This document shows, one piece after another, positions 50,531 through 61,638 of a stretch of 64,000 bases of DNA (its first letter is position 1; each line of letters starts with the position of its first letter). A model generated the notes under the pieces. It was not told where the DNA came from. It saw only the letters and a list, made by a program, of their open reading frames with translations, and did no database searches. Where the stretch lies: positions 7,112,001 through 7,176,000 of the forward strand of contig NC_063158.1 of NCBI RefSeq assembly GCF_020921035.1, written 5' to 3'. Source of the stretch: Rhodamnia argentea (lineage: Eukaryota; Streptophyta; Magnoliopsida; Myrtales; Myrtaceae). Made by a program: the position numbers and the translations under genes.

Positions 50531-52640
50531 TTTTCTACCAGGAGTGTTTTTTTTTTTTTTTCACTTTTAACACTTTTTTATGTTTGCCAGTACGGTAAAA
50601 AATCTCTAATTTTGGGCATCGAGCAATATAGAGCTCTGCATTTGCGTGCAGAACTTGCTCAATGATCTACGGTTTAGCGGCAGTAGTCCCAAAAAATAAA
50701 AAAAAAAGGTTTAGCTGTTGGCAATCGACAGCATCAATGCCACTGCCGGTCTAATCTCTCTTTCTTCTCCCTTTGCTCGGTCCTCTACTTTGCATGCACG
50801 CACGTCAAGTTCTATCATCTCCTGCCGTCCAAGCTCCATGGAGAAGCGTTGCCGCTGTCGCCGCTTTGCCCTCTTTCTGGGGTTTAGGGTTCGTGTTCTT
50901 TTTTCCCCTTCGCGGCACAATTTTTTGGCTTAAACTCACATGAGGGAAACCAGTGAGACGGTGAAGGCTGTCACGTGTTAGGGCAGTACCTAATAACGTC
51001 GCACAGCAGCAGCGTTGATGGCGCTGCCATAATATGCAGATAAACCTTTCTGAATAGTAAGACCAACTCGAACAATTTATGTCTGATATAATTGTTGGAG
51101 CTTCCATAGTCATGTAAAAACGAAACCCACCAATATTTGTTCTTCATCACAATCTTGGAAATTTTTTCAAGCTTCATAACTTTTTTCAGTCTTGACATAG
51201 CGAGGTAAGTATAAAACACAACCATGGCGGATTCAGCCATGTACTTCAGATGGCTCGTAGCTAGAGTGAAGAGTTCATAGTATCTTGAGGAACCTGATCA
51301 ACAAAATATACTTTATCCCCCACCACTATTAAATGGGTCATCCTCGTCAAATTGGTTTCTCTGCATGAGCATCGGCATATTAAGGACATTGTAATTACAC
51401 AAACATCGATCCGAGAAAAATATTATGGGTTTCAGCAAATTCCAGCTCACCAATGGACCTCTAAACATCATCGTATTCTTCACGATGTTCCCTTGTAAAA
51501 ATTTCAGTTCTTATCTTCCGAATATGAAGAAATTCAGGAACCCAAGAAAGACATAGTCTTCCCTTTCTTCCTTTGAGAAGAAGGAAGATATGTGGCACAT
51601 ATAACCCAAACCCTAGAGGAAAGTGTTGGAAACCCTTGTCTTGGTCAATTACCATCTTGACAAAATAATGTGAAACCCTCTAATCGTTTTTCCCATTAAA
51701 CAAAGAAAAACAGCACTAAAGCTAAATCCTAGAGGCCATGGACCACAAGTTGTTCATGTGAAGAGCACTCGTGACTTCGAATCTAGCACACAATGATGCT
51801 GCATGTTCTCGCTTTCTCACTAGCTGCTTTTGAGTTGAAGTGGGTTTTCGAGATTGCCACGCTCGATGAACGCCAATCGGAAACTTTCAAACTCGAGTTA
51901 ATTAATTAGGGAAAAAATATAAAGGTTAATGCATCGAGGGCGAGGCTTAGGGGGAGGATTATTTTATTAGAGGGACTTAGTTTAATTGATCTAGCCGACC
52001 GAACTGAGGTTGCCATGTGATGGATAGTGATTGTTTTGGAATCATTCTTGGTCATCCTCCTCAGCCTCGACCGCGCCCTTTCGCGTTTCTCATATGTCAA
52101 CGACTTTACTTAGGTTGGAATCTGTTGATGCGTCTTATCAAGAACCTAATTTTGTGCTAATTTCTTTCTTTTCATTGGTTGAGCTCTATCAAATGGTGGC
52201 GTCTTTTGGTCGGTGCAACTTCGTTCGTCCTAGTCTCATTATCAAGGAAAACTTCAGGATGGAAATTTGATGTTTCAGATGATTTTCATCGAAGTGATGG
52301 ATAGGAATTCGAGAGAAACAGTGCTTTATTTTCACAGATTAGCGACGACCTAAAAAGTTTTTGGATTTCTATTGGTGGTGATATACATGCTTTGAGAATA
52401 TGTTTCTACACCGTCGTGCTTCATCCAATCGTGCTTCATCCAATCTTGGTACGACTCCATGGAATTGAACTTGCTTAAGGTCGTCTTTGATGTTTGCAAT
52501 GACAGGCTCAAGTACTCTATAGTAATCGGTTGCATTTGAATTTAAAATGGTATTTACGTGGTCATTGCAATGTGGAAGCAGCCCGAGGTGCAAAAAGCTG
52601 AGGTTTGATGAAGTGAAGGCGCGCTGATATGATAATTAGG
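50531..52640. other. Intergenic region with a possible decayed gene fragment
   Basis: Short frames only. On the minus strand 51655-50970 several protein-like patches in different frames (for example REHREEYDDV, GDKVYFVDQVPQDTM, YMAESAMVVFYTYLAMSRLK) lie one after another, which could be a decayed gene, but no family was recognised. A duplicated 14-mer ATCCAATCGTGCTT lies near 52422-52441. Confidence 0.3.
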
Positions 52641-52699
52641 AAAAGGGAAACACAAATTTCGCGAGGGGGTCCTGTTGGCGCTCACCCTCACCTCGGGCC

Positions 52700-52955
52700 A
52701 CTGGCAAAAAGAAAAGGGAAACACAAAAATGAAAAAAGGAGAGGAAAAACTAAAAAAAATCTAAAAAATGTCTATGTCATCGCCGGCCGTGTCACGTAAA
52801 CGACATCTAAGTTAGTGATTTTTGGCCTAAATTCCGGATGGATTAAATTAGTATCAATTTGAAAATTTTTAGGACTAAATTGGTCTAATTAAAATATTTA
52901 AGAATGAATTGTTATCAATGCAATAAATTTATAACTTTTTTTGTACTTTTCCCGA
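52700..52955. mobile_element. Right arm of a Mutator-like MITE
   Basis: The stretch ending ATAACTTTTTTTGTACTTTTCCCGATAAT repeats the right arm of the 46.9-kb element, including TTTTTAGGACTAAATTGG and the flank-like GATAAT that follows both. The left arm is not clear; a GC-rich bit at 52665-52700 may be core. Confidence 0.5.
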
Positions 52956-53149
52956 TAATTGGCATGGCAGGCTCATGGCTCCTCGCATTGTGCGGGCCAC
53001 ATGTGTGAGCCCCCGCTTGTTAGGCCTAGGACAATGGATGGTGCCTTTGTTAATGCCCATGTCTCACTTGAAGTGGAGAGACATGGTGATGCACGAATGA
53101 AAAAATCCACCCTTAAAATCACCATTTTAGTACTTCTTCTGATGAAGCC

Positions 53150-53240
53150 TTGAACCATATTGTTGCAAGCCGTGGGATTACAGATTGATGCCGGAGTCAA
53201 AAGGTCTCGAGTTCGATTCTCCATGTTCTTCTTTCAGTCA
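53150..53240 (+). repeat. Possible SINE fragment (tRNA-like B-box)
   Basis: GGTCTCGAGTTCGATTCTCC near 53205 resembles a tRNA B-box and shares GGTCTCGAGTTCGAT with the minus strand near 8610. No A-box or tail is obvious. Confidence 0.3.
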
Positions 53241-53821
53241 TGTCCTCTGTTCTGTACTTGACCCATTTTAGTATGATCTCTTTTATTTAGCATCTATGCA
53301 GTGGTTCCTGCCTCTGTGGAAGTGCCAATAATCAAACGCACTAATCTTCAATAACAAGATATTGCTGCTAACAATTTAAAAATAATTCGGCCATAAGTGG
53401 GGAAATTTTTTTTTTTTTCACAGCTCATCATATTTAAGGGACGCTAACTTTCTCTGGAGGAATCGTCTTCTAGGTTTTGCATGATGTTCGTTTTTAAATA
53501 TGTTTCTAGGCAGAACTCACTGGATTCTTGTTCCTTAAACATTCCAAAAGTCATCGAGGCTTAAACAATGCTTCGTTCTCCCACATGGTTTCTAGTTTCT
53601 ACCAATTATAATCTTTTGACTTGCGTGATTTCATAGCGAATTTACACTTAGATAAAAGAAATGGGGTTTGGTAAGAGCAAGCTAACATAATGATTACTTA
53701 CCTACTATTATAGGCTACTATGTATTTCTTTAGTATTTTTTTGGTAGGAAGTACGAAGTTTTTGTATATTGCAAAATGATCTATCACACTCAAGCAGCTT
53801 GGGATGTGAGAAGTAATATGG

Positions 53822-53827
<6 letters not shown>

Positions 53828-53872
<45 letters not shown>
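53828..53872. repeat. (TA)n microsatellite, about 22 units
   Basis: A nearly perfect TA tract. No neighbouring gene. Confidence 0.95.
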
Positions 53873-53877
<5 letters not shown>

Positions 53878-54336
53878 AGCTTTTGAAGCATATAATCCGC
53901 GTTTCCCTTTGTTCATATAAATTGAAAAAATCTCTTCTCTTAGTGGTGTTGATGAATAAATTCATGTGATATACAATAGGATAAGGCCCATTGGATTAGG
54001 CCCAGATCTTGCACAGGTGGACAATTGAGATGAACATGTTTCGTTTGGGTGGTTCATGGCCTCTCCTCCTCCTCCTCCTCCTCTTCTACCAGCCCCAAAA
54101 TGGTGATCTATTCCTAAATGTGTAACACAAGTTGTACAATCATTCAGAGCCCCCCACATCCTCTAATACACTACTACTAACTTCGTTTTGCTTAGAATTT
54201 GAGATCGTGATTATGATGTGATTTCCCGAGAATAGTTATCTTATATGCTCTTCGATGATTACGTAATTGTCACTTTCGATGCTTTCTAATGGATGAGGGC
54301 TTAATTCCCTTGAGAATCCTAAACTTTAGGTAGAAT

Positions 54337-55782
54337 TGTTGGAGAAAATCCCTTATGGTGTTTTGAAGATGACAAAATAATCAAAGGCCACTAATATATT
54401 TAGTGATTGAGTAGAACTAGGCGAAAGACGCACAGGCCATTATGTAGATAGTGTATTAACAGAACGTTTGAAGGTTATGAGTTATCCATCAATGGTGAAC
54501 AAGGCATTGGGTATAGAGGTGTTTACAAGCTGGAGGTACTTGAATAGAAGGTGAACAAGCCTAATACAGGAAGTTCGGTAAAGATTGGAAGGATCTTGGA
54601 TAGGTGAATAACGAAGCAGAGCTACTATTGCCAATCCACTTGGAGAGACCGAAAGATGGAAGCTCAAGTGATACACATGAGAAGAGAAGATTGACCTTAG
54701 TTGGATGTTCAGACTTAAGGCAAAAGTAGTGTATATTTGTGTTTGAAGGAATTGAATTATATTATCCAGATTAAGTGAAGTGTCACTTATGTAAATTCAA
54801 TTAGACCTTCAAAAAGGACTTATATGCAAGCATCAACAAGGACTCTGTTAACTTCCAACTCAGTGTTCTATTTTCTTAGATTCTAAATATTGGTTTCGTT
54901 TTTTGAGTGTTTAGAAACTGCACATGTTCAGAAACCGCAACTTATCCAAATAGTGCGATATATTCATAAACTGCTCTTATTTGAAGACCCACCGAGAATC
55001 TATTTTTAAAGAAGTATGCGATCTTCGATTAGGAAGAGAATTCTACAACGTATCGTAGTATATCTCAAGTTGGATATTACCTTTCTAGAGATAAGCTGAC
55101 TTCCATAAATGAATGTATCTACTTATGGAAACTAAAGACTTGGTTGTATTGGTGATCGAATCAGCCGGATTCAGATTCTTATCACTCAACGGCTATTAAA
55201 TCTTCAAGATACAGTTTCATTTAATTAAGGATTGGAGACGTCAATTAAAAATTGAAGAGTGATTCTCCGGAGATCTGTCCAACGGTTAGTTTGGAGATGA
55301 AGGAGTATAAAAGAATATCATTAGTACTGTTACGAGTGTGAGACATCAGAATCATAAATCCCAAAGTGCAAGAGAACTTCAAATTCTACCTACTTGTCTC
55401 TGTGAGCTTAAAGTTATGATCTTTGAGAGGCTTTGTAAGAGTGATTGAGAGAGGATAGTGTGATCTATCAAAAAGGGTATCATCACTTGTTGTAAACCTC
55501 CATTGATTCATGTACTAGAATCTAACCTATCGCCTATTAGCATGGGAGAGTGGACGTATGTTTGATCTAAGCCTAACCACCGCAATATTCTCTATCCCTA
55601 AACTCTTTTTATTGTATTTAATAGAATATTGCACATTAGTGTTCATGTTCATCAATTGCAGATCTTCAGATTCTAATTTAAACTTAATATTTGACTTGAT
55701 TCTTTTAATTTCGCAACTTCTAAACAAATTTGATTAAAATCACCTATTTGCCACACGATAGGTGATATTGCTAGACACAACA
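54337..55782 (+). mobile_element. Solo LTR of a copia-type (SIRE/Maximus-like) retrotransposon
   Basis: Seen: about 1.45 kb beginning TGTTGGAGAAAATCCC and ending GACACAACA (TG...CA). Inside are a promoter-like block (CCAACGGTTAGTTTGGAG, then AGTATAAAAG at 55304-55313), the phrases AGAGAACTTCAAATTCTACC and TATCATCACTTGTTGTAAACC, and near the 3' end CACCTATTTGCC then ATAGGTGATATT. These follow the layout of long LTRs in the SIRE group, recalled from family knowledge. No gag-pol and no second LTR are within reach, so it is a solo LTR. No perfect 5-bp duplication is visible. The flanks carry AGGTAGAATTGT on the left and its inverse on the right. Confidence 0.6.
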
Positions 55783-57059
55783 AAAGTGACAATTCTACCT
55801 CGGACTTTTATTTTTTAATAAAAAAAAATCATCAACTTTCATTGTAACCTCAAATTGGCCTCTTCATCCAATAATTGCCACAAGTTTCTTCAATATTATA
55901 AACATCAAGGCTAGTTAGAAGTTCTTCATCAAAACCGGTGTCTTTACCAACACCCTTTTGCATTTGGGACAATCGCAGCCTCTAGATGTTGATAATCAGT
56001 CTCAAGATTTGGACACGGGTAGATTTGTGATAAAGTAAAACTTTGTGAACTTTTTAAGTAAAAAAAAAAAAAACATTGGTGGTGAATTGGAAGTGACCCT
56101 AAAATTGATTTTCTTTTTGCCTTTTTTTTTTATAAAGAAATTAGACCCATGGAAGAGATATTCTTCTATGTAACTAGTGAAAAGAAGGGGAAAATAGATT
56201 AGATTTCAATAAAAATGTGATTACTGAGTACGACCAGGTGATTTGCAATTGTTGATATCATTCACAGCAGGTGGGATGAGAGAATTTCAGGATGAACTGC
56301 AACTTTTCTCTACATGATGTAATTTCTCGGGCGTCGTAAATTCTGTACGTCCTAGGATTCGTGATATTGCACAAATGACAGTAACCTGCGTAAGCTCATA
56401 CTAAATTCTTACAATCTATGATGGTTCGGTAATTTTCTTTACTCATCCCAACTTCTCCTGCTTAAACATAAGTTTTATCACCTTCATGTCCTAACTTTCT
56501 TTTAGGTAAGTTACGAAGGAAAAATGATTCTCCACGTAAGCAGACGATGCATTTTTAAGATAAACTTAGTGATGAGATGACGGTCCATTCCTGCAGTGAG
56601 AGTAGCGGTGCTCTATCAGCCATTAATTTCTTCTACGAAACTTGTTCGTAAGGAAACTTATTTGGAAGCATGTTTGCTTGGAAACAAATTTTTAGTGTCA
56701 ACGACTAGCACCGACCTTTTTTAAACAAATTCGTCGTCGTATTTTTTTTCTTTTTTATCCAACCGTCAAAGTTGGATGCCGGTCTGACGTGAAGATGATA
56801 AGCAACTAAGCATTATAGTCTAGGTGTTCAATTCAATTTCTTCCTTTTCGCCTCTTCTTTTTACCAAAACAAGCTTGGAATAAGTCCATAACGTGGTGCT
56901 GCTGGCTTCACTTTTTGGCAGAACATAAGAGTAAAATCAATCACAATAAGTCGAGAGGCATCGAATTCGCATTGGATAACAAAAGAATGGGCATAATGTG
57001 GTGCCAACTGAGCAAAAGGATCCAGCTCATTTACCACAACTCTTAATTTATACTTTTTT
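55783..57059. other. Intergenic region, no gene recognised
   Basis: AT-rich, short frames only. Runs of A at 55808-55828 and 56060-56073. No exon or RNA gene seen. Confidence 0.45.
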
Positions 57060-57385
57060 TTTCTCAAGTTGAGATGGCACTACTAAATGACGGATAATGA
57101 CTAGACGGTCAAGTAGATAACTAGAATGCTTGAAATTCACTTTTTAGGCCATTTACCACAATTCTTAGCAAAACCACGTCGTTTTTCGAGTGAGTTGTTA
57201 ATGTTAGATCACCGACATGTCACGTAAGACGATTGGCGATGACTAGGCGGCCACAACAACAAATAATATTGGAATCACACACGAATGTGTTGAAACTGCA
57301 TCGACAAAATTTAAAGGTTTAAAATTGAATTTATATCCATACAAATAAGTTGGGATTGATTTGGTAGTTTTCCCTTATTTATTTT
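57060..57385. mobile_element. Mutator-like MITE, decayed copy
   Basis: It shares the AAAGGTTTAAAATTGAATT and GATTTGGTAGTTTTCCC right-arm phrases with the other copies. The left arm (57110-57175) is diverged and the GC-rich core is mostly gone. Confidence 0.4.
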
Positions 57386-57497
57386 TAATGAGTCAATCCG
57401 TTGTGTATCCCCCATCTTTCTTTGCAATAATCTTCAATCACCTCTTGACTTGCGAGTGCACATTCAAAGACGACTTGTAATAACTCCCGATTATTTA

Positions 57498-57990
57498 GGG
57501 CACAGGTGGTAATTATTTTGTTCCCCGGAGCTATTTTTCATCAAAAATAGATTTTTCTAGTTCTATTCCCTGGACGATTTTCTAAGTAGAAAAACACAAT
57601 TGATAACGACACAAAATTTCTGTTCCTGCAATAGAATTTCATTTGATAACAACATAAAATTTCTACGGCGGCTGGCGGATGGTGGGCGGCAACTAGTGGC
57701 TAGAGATCGGCGGACGGAGGTCGACGATAGGGATGTGAGAGAGAGGGAGACTCATGCGCGAGAGAGGGAGTGAGCGATGAGAAAAATTCTTATTTCTATT
57801 TATGTTCCATAAATAAAAAAGTAGAAAATTTTTACTCCTCATTTCTATTCCAAACCTATTTCTAGTTAAATAATTATCCCCGAAATAATAAAAAAAGGGA
57901 ATGATTTTACCAAATGGATTTTTGTTCCAAACCGTTCTCGAGAACAAAAAATAAAAAAATCGAGAAACAGAATTATTATCATTCACGCCC
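57498..57990. mobile_element. PIF/Harbinger-like MITE with TTA target duplication
   Basis: Left end GGGCACAGGTGGTAATTATT matches the inverted right end GGGCGTGAATGATAATAATT. TTA stands immediately outside both ends (57495-57497 and 57991-57993), the preferred Harbinger target. Length 493 bp. The core (57662-57780) is GC-rich with GGCGGCTGGCGGATGG, as in the 6.6-kb element. No transposase. Confidence 0.75.
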
Positions 57991-58990
57991 TTACATACCA
58001 TTACCTTTTGGCATATCATCAAAGCGGGCGCTATAGGTTAAGTAAAACATTATAATTAGGTTTAGCCCACTAGTTTCTTTATGTTTGGACCCCCACTTTA
58101 GGCCCGCTATCAATGTCATAAATGTTCTAGAAACTTTGAGCCCATTGTGAAGCGAATAATATTCGGCATCATTATTGTTGATACTACAGCAAGGGAAAAA
58201 AAAAAAAACTGAATCGACAGGTCTCGCGAAATGTTTCTTTATAAATAGTGAAATGTGCCGAGAGAGAACATCGAAAAACCATTTCATTATGTCAAAGAAA
58301 GTTGAGATCTCCCGAGAGGGTGGAAGCAGCTTTTCATTTCTATTTTTCCATGACCTTGATGTGCAAGCCTTCCCCAAAGCTGAGAATCGGATTTCGGTGA
58401 ATTTCACCTCTCTTGACCGTTATATATCTGATCAAATTCCAACAGATAGAAGATGTTAGGTACCACGTCGCTTCATTCCATCGAAACCATGATCGCGATG
58501 ATCCATTTCCTGGGTGTCGGGGTCGAGAAAGGGAGACGAGTACCTGTATTTCATGACCAAGACGTGTAGGAAAGTCGCCATGAAAACTCTCGTGTACTCT
58601 GCTCTGGCGCATTGTCACATTCCCGACCCGAACGGCATGAAATTCTTCAGTATAGCATCCGATTCGCGGTCCTGGAATTCGAAATGTAAACAATCCAATC
58701 ACACTTTATCAAAAACCGCTTGCGAGGACAAAAGTTCATGCTGACAACTCCTCTAATCTTGTTAATTAGCCTAAACTTTTGGATTCCCCTCTTAAATTCA
58801 ACCTTCCAGCGCCGGGGATTAAACGTAGTAGGATCTTTGTGGGTCTCGGGATCCAAGTGAAAAGCGGAAGTGGCTATCAAAACTCCCCAGCCCGCGGGAA
58901 TCGTGTATCCTGCAAAGAATTCCAAACCATCATCAAAGTTTTAAATATGATTTGGTAATGAAACTAGTTATCGATGTTTTATATGCAAAT

Positions 58991-59778
58991 GGATAACTAT
59001 TCATTAAAGTCTTAAATCTATTGTACGAAGGCCAATTCAGTTCTAGATCTTTTTTTTTTTTTTTTTGGTAAGGTAAGTATGTATTGATCTTCCAAAATGC
59101 TAGATACAAGAGAACCGGTCACAAAAAACCATGAACTCCGTATGACACAACAAGTGGCATAGGGAGTTCAACGGTGAACCGGCCGCAAGATACAACCGGA
59201 AACGGAAAGTACAGGAAACAGCCCGGTAGCAACAGAGAAATAGAGGGAGGGAAAATACAACGGCGCCAAGCCAAAACCAAAGGTAACAAAGTAACACCCG
59301 AGGGGGCAGCAAACGCCACAGCAAAAGGTGAAGGACCAACGCAGGTAGTAGCAGCATAGACGGTAGCAGCTGTAGGGGACCCCGGTCTAACATGGAATGA
59401 AGAAGCAGCAGCAAGAAGTCGCAGGACCTCCAGGATGGTGAGTGCCCAGTTGTAGCAACCAGTAGACATCATCAACGGTGGATTGTTGTCAAAGCAGCAG
59501 CAGGTGCAGGTGTAAGTAGTTCTAGATCTTTTTTGCGATAATTTAATCCTAAATCTTTTGAAGATTTGCTAATTTAGTCCTAAACCTATTATTTGGAAAT
59601 TTTAGGCGGAAGGGCTCTATTGGCAAATGGTCAAAAGCTTAGGACTAAACTGGCGTAATTGAAATGTTTATGACTAAATTGGTCAATCGTCGAAATTGTC
59701 AAGACGAAATTAAAACAATTGAAAAGTTTGAGATTGAATTGACATCTTAGATTTAGGCTTTTTCGAACAATTTTTCCC
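58991..59778. mobile_element. Mutator-like MITE in intron 5 of the P450 pseudogene, with 9-bp target duplication
   Basis: TATGCAAAT stands at 58982-58990 and 59779-59787. Ends: GGATAACTATTCATTAAAGT on the left, GGGAAAAATTGTTCGAAAAA (inverted) on the right. TTTAGGACTAAA and CAATTGAAA phrases repeat. This copy gives the strongest superfamily evidence for the whole MITE group. It is interrupted by a LINE fragment; without it the element would be about 310 bp. Confidence 0.75.
59056..59517 (-). mobile_element. 5'-truncated LINE 3' end inserted in the MITE
   Basis: AGTTCTAGATCTTTTTT occurs at 59039-59055 and again at 59518-59534, a 17-bp target duplication. The inserted 462 bp begin on the plus strand with poly-T (to 59067), so on the minus strand they end in poly-A after AATACATACTTACCTTACC. 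A 3' tail, variable-length long duplication and no terminal repeats are the marks of LINE retroposition. The minus strand has an open frame with no clear reverse transcriptase, as expected for a short 3' piece. A long SINE cannot be fully excluded. Confidence 0.8.
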
Positions 59779-61638
59779 TATGCAAATAAAAAGTACATGA
59801 ATCCACTGTTATGAAAGTGACCTACTGTTCCATTTCACATCCTCTTTCGTCCTCCTCAACAATCCAGGTGCGGTGTTACGCAACCTCAGAGTTTCATGTA
59901 TTACCTGGCTTTTCGAACACCAACGTTGGAAAAGATTTTAGTATATATGCTGATTGTGCTAAAGAGTTAGTCCCTTTGGCTAGATTTCATACATGAAGAG
60001 TGAAAGGCATCGATTTGTATTCTTCCCAAGTGATGGAGGAGTCCGACGATTCTCTTCGCCTTAGTACGGCCTCATGCTCGTCCTGGGAAAAAAAATATGG
60101 TGAAAACCCACTAAAAATATAATGAAAGGGTTTCCGTTAGACATGATTTAATGTGCAGTTGGAAAAGCATACAGTGAGTTCTTGCAATGCTTTAGGATTC
60201 TCTTCCAGGAACATTATAGCTAATGTCAATGTCGCCGGAATAGGCTTGGAGCCGACAAAAAGAAGTGCAAATATAAGAAGAACCGCGGAATCCTCCGTTA
60301 AGAATTCCTCTTTGCCAATATCTGCCGTGATGCGAGAAAGGAAGTCGTTGTAAGGTGTCTCCAGCGAAGAGACCCGATCTTTTACCATCTTCTGGAGGAC
60401 CAACATCGCCTTCTACGGTTCTGCACAGATCCAAATTCGGTACTAATCTTTTTCGTATACTAAAAATTCAAGTTCTGGTAAAGAAACTTGTTCACTTCAC
60501 CTTCATGCATCTGTAGAATGTCGTGCCAGGTATGTTCAAAGGAAACGACATGAGACCTTGAATAAACGAGAGAAACAAATCGCCCAACTTCTCCGATGAC
60601 TGTGTAAGATCATAGCTCAACACTTGCCTTGCGAGGAACTCAATTGCCATCTAGGAAGAACATCAGAAGCAAATGGGTGTTAAATATGTCACATCACCCT
60701 AGTTAGAGAAAAGGAAATGACAATTCCAAAGTGTTCCGATCCAAAGATTTGGTCTTTACAGCTCCGGTGGCATAGTTTACATCGACGGATTCTTGGCCTA
60801 ACCAACTCTTTATCGCCACTCGAGATGCTTCTTCCATCAAGGGAATCAACTTCTCCCTGAGGACCTCCATCCCCATGTATTTTAGAACCGTGCTTCGGAT
60901 GTACTTGTGGACGTTCGGGATGTTGGAGCGGGCCTCGCTCTCTTGTGCGAAAAGCTTTGCAAATGAGTCGAGAGTCCATAAGTCAAACAGCTTCCCGTCT
61001 TGCTGGAGGAAGAAACGGCGGAATTCCAGATCGGCCGACACTACTATGGCACGACCGGCCACACTCGTCCAGAATGTCTTCCCGTACTGCGTTGAAAGAA
61101 CAAACAAGTGGGGCATTTCTAGGTATGGTCGAGAATTTTCGGAAAAACCAAGTCAGCAGTTTTCTTATTGTGAAATGGGCAGTGAGATGGTGTGAGTACC
61201 TTTGGATTCTCTGCTTGAGGAAGGGAATGAGGTCCAGAGAGTAACTAGGAACCATCAACTGAAGGGTCTCGCCGATGAGGGGGAGCCCCAAAGAACTGGG
61301 AGGAAGAGAGCCGTTGCACCTAGGGTTCTTCCACCTGTAAATCCAGTGAGCGAGCCATGCGACAATCGATCCGGACAGACACATTCCGATCATCCACATC
61401 GCCTGTTTCTCTAAGAAGACCAGCGGTAATGGAGACGGAGAGTAGAGCGTGAAGTGAAGAAAAATACAAGTTGTTCTCTCTCTCCCAGATACAAATATCT
61501 CTCCTGGTTCGGAGATTTGTGATGTAAATGCGCTGCTCATGTTGTGTGTTACAATATATTTGCGCCTGAAGCAATCATGTGCTCCCCCGGAAAAAGCTCA
61601 CAAGACCTAATGATTTAAATAGTAAGGATGGTGGCATG

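Larger units (their letters stand above)
58340..61399 (-). pseudogene. CYP87A-like cytochrome P450 pseudogene
   Basis: Seen: seven exon-like blocks on the minus strand in the right order: 61399-61200 (MWMIGMCLSG anchor, LPPSSLGLPLIGETLQ), 61086-60760, 60650-60501 (FIQGLMSFPLNIPGT), 60420-60173, 60082-59905, 58909-58803 (GYTIPAGWGVLIATSAFHLD), 58543-58340. Lesions: the exon 1/2 junction is out of phase by one base; exon 4 has lost one A near 60410 (stop at TAG); the I-helix oxygen-binding motif is replaced (FVGSKPIPATL, lacking the acid-Thr pair); exon 5 ends in TGA plus frameshift; in the haem loop the reading frame is broken and the codon expected for the ligand Cys reads CGT (Arg). Known: CYP87A enzymes oxidise triterpenoids or sterols. 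The last exon still shows RNPILSFGEGLHIKV. A MITE sits in the fifth intron. This cannot encode an active P450. Confidence 0.88.

Noticed and set aside
58175..58459. Plus-strand frame of 94 codons near the P450 3' end
   Set aside because: It overlaps the conserved last P450 block on the other strand and has no recognisable protein features.
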